Origin: a virus
DNA: 63,198 nucleotides
Virus record (IMG/VR): IMGVR_UViG_3300028146_000011
Location: 1 to 63,198 of that record
Direction: 5' to 3' (one strand)
Part shown: positions 16,151-26,000 of the stretch, in pieces
Layout: every line of letters begins with the position of its first letter
Numbering within the stretch: the first letter of the stretch is position 1
The notes under the pieces: generated by a model
Database searches by the model: none
The model's input: only the letters and a program-made list of their open reading frames with translations
What the model was told of the DNA's origin: nothing
Position numbers and translations under genes: made by a program

Positions 16151-16757
16151 TTTATGCGTGTTCACAACTGGCACTGATCTCACTCTACTGAGACAGTCCT
16201 GTGACCTTGTAGGAGTTCCACTCCAAACGTACGATGTGCCTTGGTCTGGCTATGTCTCAGTCAAGATCAAGGCAGCACGAGACTTCCTGTCAACTAGGGA
16301 TGAGCCATACTCAATGTGGGTAGATGGTAATGACTCACTAATCCTTAAACCCATCACTAGGATACTAGACCAATATACATGGTCAGTTAGCTCCGCTAAG
16401 ATTCTGATCGCAGCTGAGGCTAACTGCTGGCCTGATTCCAGTCTCATGGATCAATACCCATTCGGAGCAGAGCCGCGTTTTATTAACTCTGGAGGTTGGA
16501 TAGGGCCAACGTCTTTACTAGTGGCTATTCTATGCAGGCTATCTACTCTGGCAACTACAGAGGACGATCAGTTGGAGTGGACCAAGCTATTCCTGTCCGG
16601 CGTAAAAGGTATTGCTATAGATCACGGTAGACGAGTGTTTGCTTCTATTAGTGACGGTCAAGCAGCACTGGACTGCGACTCCTGCGTTAAGCACTGGAAT
16701 GGCAGAGTCCCTGGTAGAGAGGAGTACTATGAGCGGTTTGCTGCTCAACATCGGTAG
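16143..16757 (+). CDS. PLOD/procollagen-type glycosyltransferase-like protein
   Basis: I start at GTG 16143, which overlaps the preceding TAG. Motifs are MWVDGNDSLI (acidic donor site), AAEANCWPD and RFINSGGWIG. The CWPD...NSGG(F/W)IG series is characteristic of the glycosyltransferase domain of PLOD and related GTs. The enzyme is expected to add Glc or Gal to a protein or glycan. 204 residues. Confidence 0.75.
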   Translation: MNSLCVFTTGTDLTLLRQSCDLVGVPLQTYDVPWSGYVSVKIKAARDFLSTRDEPYSMWVDGNDSLILKPITRILDQYTWSVSSAKILIAAEANCWPDSSLMDQYPFGAEPRFINSGGWIGPTSLLVAILCRLSTLATTEDDQLEWTKLFLSGVKGIAIDHGRRVFASISDGQAALDCDSCVKHWNGRVPGREEYYERFAAQHR

Positions 16758-17262
16758 CGGTCAGCGGCCATTTCCTAAACCCTGGATCAACGTAGACAAG
16801 CAGGCTGTGTGGAATCCAGACGTGATATGGGACGCTGGTAATCCAATGGTGAAGTGCCCCTTTGATGATGGGTCAGCCTCTACTATTGTCCTCCATCATG
16901 TACTGGAACACTTCGGCTGTGGCGAAGCATCTAACCTACTGAGGCAGTGTCACTCTCTATTGAAGTCTAGCGGACTACTCTGTGTGTATGTTCCAGACTT
17001 GAGGGAGCTTGCTGACATGTGGATAGAGGGTCTACTATCAGATCAAGTGTACCTCACTAATTTATACGGCGCGTATATGGGCGATGAAGCGGATAGACAT
17101 AAGTGGGGATTCACTAAGTCCTCTCTAGTGGCTACACTTCAGGCTTCTGGATTCAGCAAAGTGCGATTCTTGACTAAGGGGCTAAGGGGGCTAAGGATGT
17201 CCTTACATGGAGCGGACATAGCTGAGGATAGGTGGATTCTAGGAGCGGTCGCATGTCGATAG
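16729..17262 (+). CDS. SAM-dependent methyltransferase (class I)
   Basis: The SAM-binding loop LLNIGSGQRPFP and acidic strand end WINVD stand at the N-terminus; DDGSASTIVLHHVLEHF (about 48-64) and YVPDLRE follow. It probably methylates a sugar, as small methyltransferases in such clusters do. It overlaps the preceding gene by 29 bp. Confidence 0.82.
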   Translation: MSGLLLNIGSGQRPFPKPWINVDKQAVWNPDVIWDAGNPMVKCPFDDGSASTIVLHHVLEHFGCGEASNLLRQCHSLLKSSGLLCVYVPDLRELADMWIEGLLSDQVYLTNLYGAYMGDEADRHKWGFTKSSLVATLQASGFSKVRFLTKGLRGLRMSLHGADIAEDRWILGAVACR

Positions 17263-17954
17263 CTGTTGTAGTAGCCCGCAACAATCTTCACCTGACCAAG
17301 AAGGCTGTTAACTCTCTTCAGTCCTGTGTAGATAACGTGCTGGTAGTCGATAACCACTCTAGCGACGGCACAGCCGAATGGCTTAGAGCCAAGCGTACGC
17401 TCGCCATGTACCCACAAGTTGTCAAGTCTCTTGCGTGGTGTTGGAATACAGCCCTCAAGCACATATGGAAGGCGGGCTACACTGAGGCTCTAGTCTGCAA
17501 CAACGACATAGAGGTGAGACTAGACACTTACTCTATGCTAGTCTCTACTCCCTACGAGTTTGTGTCCTGTGTGTCGGTTGACTCTAAGTCTCAGGTAGGA
17601 GTGGCAGGCGACAAGAGCACCGAGTATTTAATAAGGTCAGCCCGGCCTCATCCAGACTTTAGCTGTTTCCTGATTCGCAAGACTGTGACTGACGCCATCG
17701 GCTTCTTTAACGAGTCCTACTACCCCGCCTACTGTGAGGACTGTGATTACCATGTCAGGATGCACCGGGCTGGTATCAAGGCTATGTGTGTTGACCTGCC
17801 CTTCCTACATCATGGCGCACAGACTGTGAAGCAAGCCAGCATTGGAGAACAGATCAGGATCAGGCGGGGAGCAGAGGAGAACAGAGAGAGGTTCCGCGTG
17901 AAGTACGGCTGTCTCCCCGGCACTCCTGAGTATTCAAAGCTGTTTGAAGTGTAA
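17253..17954 (+). CDS. GT2 family glycosyltransferase
   Basis: IAVVVARNNLHLTKKAVNSL, then VVDNHSSDGT (about 35-44), VCNNDIEV (about 87-94, metal site) and YCEDCDYHVRM (catalytic acidic pair), all standard for GT2. 233 residues. The palindrome 17950-17962 supplies the TAA stop. It ends the glycan cassette. Confidence 0.87.
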   Translation: MSIAVVVARNNLHLTKKAVNSLQSCVDNVLVVDNHSSDGTAEWLRAKRTLAMYPQVVKSLAWCWNTALKHIWKAGYTEALVCNNDIEVRLDTYSMLVSTPYEFVSCVSVDSKSQVGVAGDKSTEYLIRSARPHPDFSCFLIRKTVTDAIGFFNESYYPAYCEDCDYHVRMHRAGIKAMCVDLPFLHHGAQTVKQASIGEQIRIRRGAEENRERFRVKYGCLPGTPEYSKLFEV

Positions 17955-17970
17955 TGATTACAGGTGATAT

Positions 17971-18168
17971 ATGGAAGACTGGATGAGTATCTACAAGCCC
18001 TTGAGACTACAGGGCTGGCGTCTTACCTTACAGGATGGTGATGGCTGGTGGACTGCCACACTCACACAGATGAGCAGAGCTATATCAGTACGGTGTGGCT
18101 CAGCTACACCATTTCGGGCTGTGAGAGAAGCCGTGCGGATTGCGCGGGATCGACGGACTAGGGCTTGA
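17971..18168 (+). CDS. Small hypothetical protein (65 aa)
   Basis: Last rightward gene of this block, with AGGTG upstream and the palindrome 17950-17962 just before. The C-terminus is basic (REAVRIARDRRTRA). It overlaps by 11 bp the 3' end of the convergent virion-type gene. Confidence 0.75.
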   Translation: MEDWMSIYKPLRLQGWRLTLQDGDGWWTATLTQMSRAISVRCGSATPFRAVREAVRIARDRRTRA

Positions 18169-19417
18169 TCTCGCCATACTTGGGTAGCCGCTTCTGCGAG
18201 TCCATAAAGTCGTACACGTCCCGCATCTGCTCTACAGTCAAGTCTGACCACGACTTCTTACCAAACACATCCTTTGCCAGTTGACTGAGGTTAGCGTGCC
18301 CATTCTTGCCCGCTGGTGACCCTGGTAGCTCTAGCTCTTGGGCACGGGCATGAGCCATCCTATTCATCTCAAACTTGTTGATGGATGGTAGAGTCTTCAT
18401 AGTCTCACTTAATGGTACTGTAGGCTCTGCTGCCTGTGGTGTGGGAGCCTGTGCAATAGGCAGCTGTGCTATGGGCTTGCCCGGTATGCGGCCAGACGGC
18501 AGAGCTTCCACCTTTGGTATGTTCAACTCGGGGCTGGGTTGTGGTGTCGGCTGTGGCATGTCAGCCCACCAAGGACGAGGACGTAATGTGATAGTAGAGG
18601 TTGATTTGGGCGTAGACTCTGGGCGTACGACTTGCCCAGTCTTAGGCCCTGGTGTCCTGCCACTGGGCAGTGGAGTTTGTACCGGCTCCGGTAGTTGCAG
18701 TCCAGGACCCTGACCTGGAATGGGCACATTGCCTACGCCTACAGGTGGCCTTGGAGGTACAGTCTCAGGGTTAATAGGTCTTGGCTCCCACGGGGTCTGC
18801 ACAGGTTGAGGCAACTGTAGTCCAGGCCCAGGTTGCGGTGTAGGTACGCTCTGTGCTGGCAAGTGAGATACTTGCGGCCTTATCCTTAGCTGGGGAAACA
18901 TCGTTAGTAGTGCTTTCTCACCGGCGGCTACGATAGGCTCTAATCTAGATCCTGTGTAGTACCCACCAGCCATAGCTCCCACATCCTGCAAACCTTGTTT
19001 GTACTCAGGCGCTAAGTCACCAGCGTCAGCAGCCGCAGTAGCCGCATAGTGTCCAAGTGCCGCTCCTGGTAGGTAGGTCAAGGCGCGGATAGGATGAGTG
19101 AGTGCAAACGGAGCGGCCACTAAAGGCCCTAGAGATCGAACTACATCTGAGCCGCCGCCAACGATATTCTTGGATATGCTCTCAGTAGCTCCCGTCGGCC
19201 CACCCTTATCACTCTTGATACCCAGCATCTTCTCTACACCTCTGGATGCTCTATCCACAGTGGAGCTTGCAAACTCATCCAGAGTGCCTAGCGGTCCCGG
19301 TAGGCTAGACGTGAATCCAGGATAGCCAAACGTAGCTTTCTTCAAGGGCTGTGACGACACCACAGACAGGCCACTGTTAGTTAACGGCTCGGATTTGGTT
19401 ACAGTTAGGTCGGCCAT
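18158..19417 (-). CDS. Pro-rich virion-associated protein (419 aa)
   Basis: The N-terminal 150 residues look globular with Gly/Ala helices; about 180-330 is a proline-rich linker with an imperfect repeat (GPGLQLPQPVQTP and GPGLQLPEPVQTP). The C-terminus (about 350-419) is a small helical domain. Last gene of the leftward virion operon. It is perhaps an internal or ejected protein; no enzymatic motif was seen. Confidence 0.8.
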   Translation of the reverse strand: MADLTVTKSEPLTNSGLSVVSSQPLKKATFGYPGFTSSLPGPLGTLDEFASSTVDRASRGVEKMLGIKSDKGGPTGATESISKNIVGGGSDVVRSLGPLVAAPFALTHPIRALTYLPGAALGHYAATAAADAGDLAPEYKQGLQDVGAMAGGYYTGSRLEPIVAAGEKALLTMFPQLRIRPQVSHLPAQSVPTPQPGPGLQLPQPVQTPWEPRPINPETVPPRPPVGVGNVPIPGQGPGLQLPEPVQTPLPSGRTPGPKTGQVVRPESTPKSTSTITLRPRPWWADMPQPTPQPSPELNIPKVEALPSGRIPGKPIAQLPIAQAPTPQAAEPTVPLSETMKTLPSINKFEMNRMAHARAQELELPGSPAGKNGHANLSQLAKDVFGKKSWSDLTVEQMRDVYDFMDSQKRLPKYGEIKP

Positions 19418-21297
19418 TACTGCCTCGTGATATTACCTGTGGCGTCCTTCATCCACTTAGAGCCGTCGCTTAAGGTGTGGATGCCGGGTCCAACACTGGA
19501 GAGAGCTTTGGTCACTTCGGGCGGCACTGTACCGGATGGCGGCAGGTTAGGTGTAATGTTTACACCTTGACCACTCAGAGCTTTTGACAGTGGCTCTTGC
19601 TGACCCTTCAGGGCGGCTATCGAGTTATCGAGTACCCGCCGTGTGATGTCAGGCTTGGCGAGTAGCTGTCCACGCTGAGCTTGCAAAGCCTGCCACGCTT
19701 CAGGCCCTCTAAACCCAGTAGCTCCCATCGGTCCACGCAACAGGTTGATATCTTCCATCATAGTGCGAAAGTCGCCAACGAACTCAGCTTCAGATGGCGT
19801 CAGAGGCATAGCTCTGTTGACGATAGCGCGGATGAGATGATTCGAGTCTGTCTCTAGGGCCAACTTGCCAGAATTGAGCATCGAGTCAAGCAGTGTCAGC
19901 TTGCCCCTAATGTTCTGCATACGGTTGATGGCCAGATTATACTGTTCTAATTGCTGCTGATGCTTAACCATCTGCTCTGGTGTGAAGGGCTTGACGAATG
20001 ACTTCTCACCTGAAGTCTTAGGAGGTGTGACAGGTGACACAGACGGCGTACCTGATGCTTTGGGTGACACTGGTGCTGGTGCTCCACCTTGAGGAGCCAC
20101 TTTGCTGGTGCTTGTCTGCACAGGCTCCAGCCGTGTGACAGGTACACCATTCTCAACTGTTTGCACCATTCTATATGTGTTGGACACTGACGGTAGCATA
20201 GCAGGAGCCACTGCTCCCGGCACAGTTACAGGGCTGATGCCCGCTTGCACTCCAGCGGGCGTGAATTGCTCAACCCCTCCACCAGCGGTAGGAGCCGTCC
20301 GTACAGCATTCATAGATGGCGGCACAGCACCAGTGACGGGAGCCATAGTGTCTCCAGTCAGACGATTACTCACCTGCAATCCACCAGGAGTCTGTGTAAA
20401 TGCTGTTTGAGCTTCGATAGGATACCCAGCCAGAGTACCCATGTGCTCCATGATCCGGTACTCCTTCTTGGGATCAAGAGGCTGACCTGTAGCAGCTTCC
20501 ACTACTCCAGGGTAGTCTTTGCCTACTGCGCGACTGGCTACCAGCCGGGGCAGCATGGCGAATCCAGGCATAGACACTGGAGACATACCAGACGCTTCCG
20601 CTTCATATGCTGCCTTCTGGTATGGCATCAAGTTGTCCCACAACTCTTTGTTAGACTTGAGAGACTGTAGACCGGCTCTTTTGTATGCTAGAGCCGTAGC
20701 CAACTGCTCAGTGCCCTGTCTCAGTGCTTCGTTGTGTGCAATCTCCTGATCCATCAACGGCTTAAGTCTGGCGAATCCTGCCTGTGTCTGCCACTCGGGT
20801 AGAGTGGAATACTTACGGTAGATGTCGGCAACACTCTGCGGCTGAGGAGCACCAACAGGTGGAGTGAACGCCGGCGGCTGCTGAGCTTGAGGTTGTACAG
20901 GAGACGTAGCGGGCTGTGCCGCAACTGGAGACGAGCCTCCAATGGGTGTGAAGTTCGGCGTGCCCGGTGTCTGTCCAGGTGGGGCAGGCCCAGGCTGGGG
21001 CGTAGGCTGTTGGGGTGGACCACCCAACATCTGACCTAAGGCGTGATCGCTCTCAGTATGCGCCTGTAGAGTCTTGATGGCGGCGGGGACGATCTTACTC
21101 ATGTCCTTGCCGCCTAGCAAGTCACTCACATGGCCATACAGTTCAGCTTGCCTCTGTGGATCTACCTCATTAGATGCACGCTGGGCCAGCAGATTGGCGA
21201 ACGAGTTACGCCTCTCTTCAAAGATACCGCGCATCCGCTGACCGTAATCAATCAATGGTCCCGCTGCGCCGCCAATTGCTGCTGCAAAGCCTGCCAT
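19417..21297 (-). CDS. Large internal-virion-type protein (626 aa)
   Basis: An Ala/Gly-rich N-terminus, a helical region, a Pro/Gln linker (about 93-155) and long low-complexity stretches separate three or more helical segments. Composition and position downstream of tail genes suggest an internal or ejection protein. The one-mismatch palindrome at 19552-19564 lies in frame and encodes VNIT. Confidence 0.8.
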   Translation of the reverse strand: MAGFAAAIGGAAGPLIDYGQRMRGIFEERRNSFANLLAQRASNEVDPQRQAELYGHVSDLLGGKDMSKIVPAAIKTLQAHTESDHALGQMLGGPPQQPTPQPGPAPPGQTPGTPNFTPIGGSSPVAAQPATSPVQPQAQQPPAFTPPVGAPQPQSVADIYRKYSTLPEWQTQAGFARLKPLMDQEIAHNEALRQGTEQLATALAYKRAGLQSLKSNKELWDNLMPYQKAAYEAEASGMSPVSMPGFAMLPRLVASRAVGKDYPGVVEAATGQPLDPKKEYRIMEHMGTLAGYPIEAQTAFTQTPGGLQVSNRLTGDTMAPVTGAVPPSMNAVRTAPTAGGGVEQFTPAGVQAGISPVTVPGAVAPAMLPSVSNTYRMVQTVENGVPVTRLEPVQTSTSKVAPQGGAPAPVSPKASGTPSVSPVTPPKTSGEKSFVKPFTPEQMVKHQQQLEQYNLAINRMQNIRGKLTLLDSMLNSGKLALETDSNHLIRAIVNRAMPLTPSEAEFVGDFRTMMEDINLLRGPMGATGFRGPEAWQALQAQRGQLLAKPDITRRVLDNSIAALKGQQEPLSKALSGQGVNITPNLPPSGTVPPEVTKALSSVGPGIHTLSDGSKWMKDATGNITRQ

Positions 21298-21325
21298 AGA
21301 AATACCTCAGACTGTAATCATTACA

Positions 21326-21928
21326 CTAGTGGAAGATGTTCCCAAACAGACTACCGCCGCCAGTTGTGGGAGCAAGAGCTAAGCCCATAAGGGTCTGCCC
21401 AATCCCACCGAACAACTGATTAGATATCTGCTGTTGCTGCTGGCCAATTTGAGCCAAGTTTGTGTTGACAGCACCAGAGCCAGTGAGTGCGCTGTTGGCT
21501 AGGTTGAACAAGTTAGCCCCCTGCCCAGTCTCCTGTAGCCCAATCTGTGGTAACTGTTGCGCCGCCGCCATCCTCGGCTGATTGAATAGGTTGATGAGAT
21601 CGCCAGTGCTCGACAGGGGTACTCCGTAGTTAGCGCCAAACCTGCCTCCACCTCTGGGCGTCAGCGTGTTAACAGCGGACAGAGTATTGTTGCGGGCCGC
21701 ATTAGCTCTCTCTATGTCGGGCTGTAGCAGCGCTGTCGTATTCGCATTGTTACCGTTGAGGAGAGTGTTGAAGAAGTTGACACCAGATGAAGTGGTGCCA
21801 GCCCCAGTGTTCAGCATATTGCCAGCCGCCGTGTTAAGCTGCGGAAACTGGACATTTTGTAGAGCGTTGGACACACCACCCAAGTTGTTCTCAGCAGTTT
21901 TCGTTGTGTTGCTGGGGCCAAAGGACAT
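21326..21928 (-). CDS. Gln/Asn/Gly-rich structural protein (200 aa)
   Basis: The ATG at 21928 has AGAGGTG well placed; two codons upstream is a GTG alternative. The protein is rich in N, Q, G and A with a hydrophobic end (GIGQTLMGLALAPTTGGG), as in internal virion proteins that interact with membranes. The stop is 1 bp from the palindrome 21313-21325. Confidence 0.8.
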   Translation of the reverse strand: MSFGPSNTTKTAENNLGGVSNALQNVQFPQLNTAAGNMLNTGAGTTSSGVNFFNTLLNGNNANTTALLQPDIERANAARNNTLSAVNTLTPRGGGRFGANYGVPLSSTGDLINLFNQPRMAAAQQLPQIGLQETGQGANLFNLANSALTGSGAVNTNLAQIGQQQQQISNQLFGGIGQTLMGLALAPTTGGGSLFGNIFH

Positions 21929-21936
21929 AGACACCT

Positions 21937-22422
21937 CTACTGGATACGTTCATCCTCTAACGGCAAGTTCTCTTGCAGTATTGGCTGCAATTCAACAGGT
22001 GACTTGGTAGGCATTTCTGGGTACACGAGTTTACTCAACACAACCCACGGCTCGACTTGCATACCAATCTTAGTCGCCAACTGCGCAACTTTGCCAGCCG
22101 GAGCGAACAGATATACCCACTGTGGGCCGGTCGTTTTGAGTATGTGACTTTCAGCGGCATTGACGAGAGGCAGAAACAAGTCAGAGTGCCCGTCCTCGAT
22201 ATACATAGGCTCAGCGTGTAGCTTAAGTTGCAGCACAACAAAGCCCAGCACTTTACCGTCTTTGACTACTCCAATGAACACAGACACAGAGGTGTTAGGA
22301 AGTGAAGCACCCTGAGCCGTGAAGATATGCTCTACGGACTTGATCTCTTCTGGTGTGAGCACACGGATACCGTCATTGCTGATCTTCTGCTCTGTCGGCT
22401 TCGGTAGCATATCAATGGCCAT
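21937..22422 (-). CDS. GNAT-like fold protein in virion operon (161 aa)
   Basis: Central strands VSVFIGVVKDGKVLGFVVLQLKL and a helix plus final strand (LATKIGMQVEP) follow the GNAT acetyltransferase layout, but the acetyl-CoA loop (Q/R-x-x-G-x-G/A) is not clear. Similar proteins of tail operons in podoviruses act in virion assembly rather than catalysis. Moderate certainty. Confidence 0.75.
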   Translation of the reverse strand: MAIDMLPKPTEQKISNDGIRVLTPEEIKSVEHIFTAQGASLPNTSVSVFIGVVKDGKVLGFVVLQLKLHAEPMYIEDGHSDLFLPLVNAAESHILKTTGPQWVYLFAPAGKVAQLATKIGMQVEPWVVLSKLVYPEMPTKSPVELQPILQENLPLEDERIQ

Positions 22423-22451
22423 ACTTTATTATACTCCTCTAAGTGTAATAA

Positions 22452-23033
22452 TTACAGAGGCGTAAGCAGCCACAGTGACCCCCAACAGTAGAATGCCGGG
22501 CCAAAGACTAAGGTGTTTAAGGCTCCTCCAGAGTCCTGAAAAGCGTTGAACTCGCAGAAATCTCCCTTGTCCATCATTCTTATAGCTGATACAGGTATCA
22601 CATTAAAGACGGCACTTGGGAGATTGATACTGAATGGGAACGGTATGGGTATGGCTCCGTTGACGTATATCGCAGACCTACGGAATGTGCCTGCCGCACT
22701 ACCCGCAAACCCTACTTGCCCAACTACTAGGTACAGACCCTTGACCGGAGCGGTGAACTTAGACCCAGATACTATGCCGCCCGTGTCTGTATCTACCGCG
22801 TCCATAGTGACTGGTGTGGCTGTGTTGTTTGGTATGGACTGAGGAGCACTTGCGTGAGCTAGGGCGTATGCAGTAGTGGCCTGAGCAGTAGTCTGTGACA
22901 CAGTGCCGGGGGAGGCTTGCAGTCGTGCGAGAGCTTCACTAACCTGCGCCAGCTTGTTATACACGTCTTGTAGAGCCTGATTAGTCTGTGGATCAGGCAG
23001 CGTGTATCGAGTAAAGGGTACAGGAGGTGTCAC
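22452..23033 (-). CDS. C1q/TNF-like jelly-roll fibre protein
   Basis: A helical N-terminus (about 15-45, coiled-coil trimeriser) precedes a beta-sandwich with SKFTAPVKGLYLVVGQVGF (about 90-108), typical of C1q-like domains in phage receptor-binding proteins. It is probably a trimeric tail appendage. The stop codon lies in the palindrome 22444-22456. Confidence 0.8.
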   Translation of the reverse strand: MTPPVPFTRYTLPDPQTNQALQDVYNKLAQVSEALARLQASPGTVSQTTAQATTAYALAHASAPQSIPNNTATPVTMDAVDTDTGGIVSGSKFTAPVKGLYLVVGQVGFAGSAAGTFRRSAIYVNGAIPIPFPFSINLPSAVFNVIPVSAIRMMDKGDFCEFNAFQDSGGALNTLVFGPAFYCWGSLWLLTPL

Positions 23034-26000
23034 GCTCTAAATACCGCCAAGTTAATGTAAGACTCTTCCGTCCACTGTTTCGTTTCAATCGTAAAGTCTT
23101 GCGGGAAGAAGGCAAAGTTCTGCCCTTGTCCGTCAAGCTGTAACGCGAAGGCTAAGTCCTTCACTCCATGAGGTAGCATCTGGGGCAGTATCCGGTACTG
23201 CCCACCTGTGCTTGGAATGGTGAATGGGCCGTATGTTCTGTCGTCCTGTGTCTTGATCGTCATCAGTACTGGACTGTTGGATATGATCGCTGGGTACATC
23301 CGTCGCATATGCTTCCATCCAGGGAACGAGAACGGTATGAACTGGGTAACAAAGAACTGTGACAGGTAGGGCTGTAGGAATGCGGACATCTCCCACGCAT
23401 ACAGCCTTGGCCCATCAGGGCCACCAGTCCACGCGAACTTAGCTCCAATATTGCGGTGTAGAGTTAGATCAGCAAGAGATGCAATGTTCTGTAAGAACTG
23501 TTGAATGGAGCCGGTCACGCTGAAGTTAGTCACAGGCGAGAATGATTGAGCATTGTCAAATGAGGCAGCTACAGCAACAGTGCCGTTGCCGTCAGCCTGC
23601 ACCATCTCATCTACATAGAGCTTCTGTGCTCTCTCATCGCCACCGTCAGCAGATGGAGTGAGCACAATCGTGTTGATGACCTTACCGTTATCGGTGTTGC
23701 CGCCAGACTGCATGATGGAGTCTGAGTCAACAGACAACATCAGAATCTCTTGGTCGTTAGGGGCGGATGAGGAGGGCTCTACGAGATAGTGGCGGATGAT
23801 GTTGTTGCCGTAGTTGTTGAGTAGCCATCGCTTCTTGTAAATCTCATACACCAGTGTGTTGAAGTTGCCGCCAGTGTCCTTATAGGAGAAGCGAAGTGAC
23901 TCATCACAATAGGTCAGGTGGAGGAACTGTAACTGCGTCATGTCCACCGGCAGTATGATGTTAGACCCCGAGTTAATAGCTTCAGCGGCCTGTCCATCGT
24001 GCGGAAACAGAGGGTAAAGCCGCTCATCAGTAATGCTCACAGCAGTAGTGTCTGAGGCAATATAGATGCCGTCTCTGCCTAGATAAGCCACTCCAATGGG
24101 GCACGCACAGCACGCCCAGCGACTCCACATGCCAGACGGCGCAGAGACTTTGGACCACTGGTAAGACGTACTACCAGACGCCCCAATCTGTGTGAGGTAG
24201 GAGTAGCGGACAACAAAGATATCCTCTCTACTACCTACGATGGCCATTCCCTTCCACACATCGCCGCTAACTAGGTCCTGTGACGGCGTAGACAACTCCA
24301 GCGTGTTGGCATCAGAGGCTCCGTCGGCATCGCTAAAGTTGGTGAAGTACAGCAGGCCACCGTTGAGTGGGTCACCCAATGCGAAGATGACAGGAGCAAA
24401 TGGCCCCTCTAACGAGCCAAACGCAAACGGTAGCGGCTGACCGGCAAGAGTTGGGGAGGCTAGAGTAAATGAAGCTATGGCTATGTCGCCACCGTCTTGC
24501 GTCAACTGCAACTTGGTAGTGCTCTCTGGATTACCAAAGGTCTGGAATACGGTGCCATTGATGATGATGGCAGAGTTAGTGACTAGAGCCGTGTTGAACT
24601 TAGAACCACTCAGCCACACCACAGAGGTGCCCACCACCTGACAGGTGCCAGTCCAAGGAGACACAAGTAGCGGCCAGGGCTGGAGAGATGTGATAGGGGC
24701 AGCTTGATTAGCCACTAGTACAGAGGTGTCTGGCAGCCCATCAGTGTAACTCGCTGGCGAAGTGGGAGCATTGGTAGCAGTGCCCACATATAGGAGAGAG
24801 GTTATGGTACCCCCTATCCTATATATATCCAAGCTGTCCACACCTGCTTGAGTACTGGCCACAGGTGTAATGATTACACCTTCCCTCAATGGAAATAGCT
24901 GATACCGCGTGATGGGACTAGGCACAGACTTAGCCCCAGTTGACGAGTCCCTATTAGTTGTTGCGTAACTCAAGCCTACTGGCGAGTTAGGCTGCACAAC
25001 AGGGCCGTACGTGCCAAACAAGTACAGCCAATCAAAGCCCCAGTTAGACGCAGCGGACGTAACTACTTGAATGGCAACACCCTGGATACTGGCGAGTGTT
25101 TTAGTCTGATCTGATCCAAATCGCACACCAGACGAGATAGGGACTACGATCTCTACCCAGCTACTTGCACTAGAGCCTAGCACTTGGAGAGCACTGCCGC
25201 TGAGTGTGAAGACGTAGGCGTTACCTGGATCAGTGAAGGAGAACGAGGGCGTAGCATCTAACGCCAGCATTAACTGCACACTGCCGATTACTGCGGCATT
25301 CTGAAAGAACATGCTGATATGCAGGTAGTCGTTAGCCGCGTCAACCGGCCTACCGTTGGCAACTGAGGCATTAACTGCAACAGTGTCAGTCACGCCACCA
25401 GTACCGGCAGCAGCCTGCGTCATCAGAAGGTAATTGACCGTGACTGTCTCAGCGGCGGCATGAGTCTGAGTTGTATATACTCTCCACGACTGGAGGACTG
25501 TGCAGGCATCACCTGGATTGCGAGTGTTGGTTGTGACACAGCGGATACAGTATGTGGTGCCGTCTGGAGACTGGATAACCTCAAGCGCTCTCACAAGCTC
25601 TGTCGGACCACTAAAGCTGAGTAGAGAGTTGCGGTCTACTGGAGGCTGAGATGCCAGCTTGATAGTACATAAGCCGTCACTACCAATGTCATACAGGATG
25701 TCTAGCAGGGTTGTCGCTGACGATCCTGGATGAGACTCACGAATAGTGACACTCTCCTGGTTGCCTCCACCTGAGTTGAGAATCACCTTAGACCGTGGGG
25801 GTGCCCAGCTAACATCAGAGATACTGGCGTGGATACAGCACCAGCCTGTATTACCAGAGTCATAGAGAATGTCTGTAATAGTAACTGCGCTTGGCCTGCG
25901 GTCAGTCTGTGCCGGTCCTGTAGCTATGCCGGTATTCGTCCACCCAGTAGTAGCCTGCCCATCCACTATTAGCGCTTCTGCGGGTGCAGCAAGCTCAATA

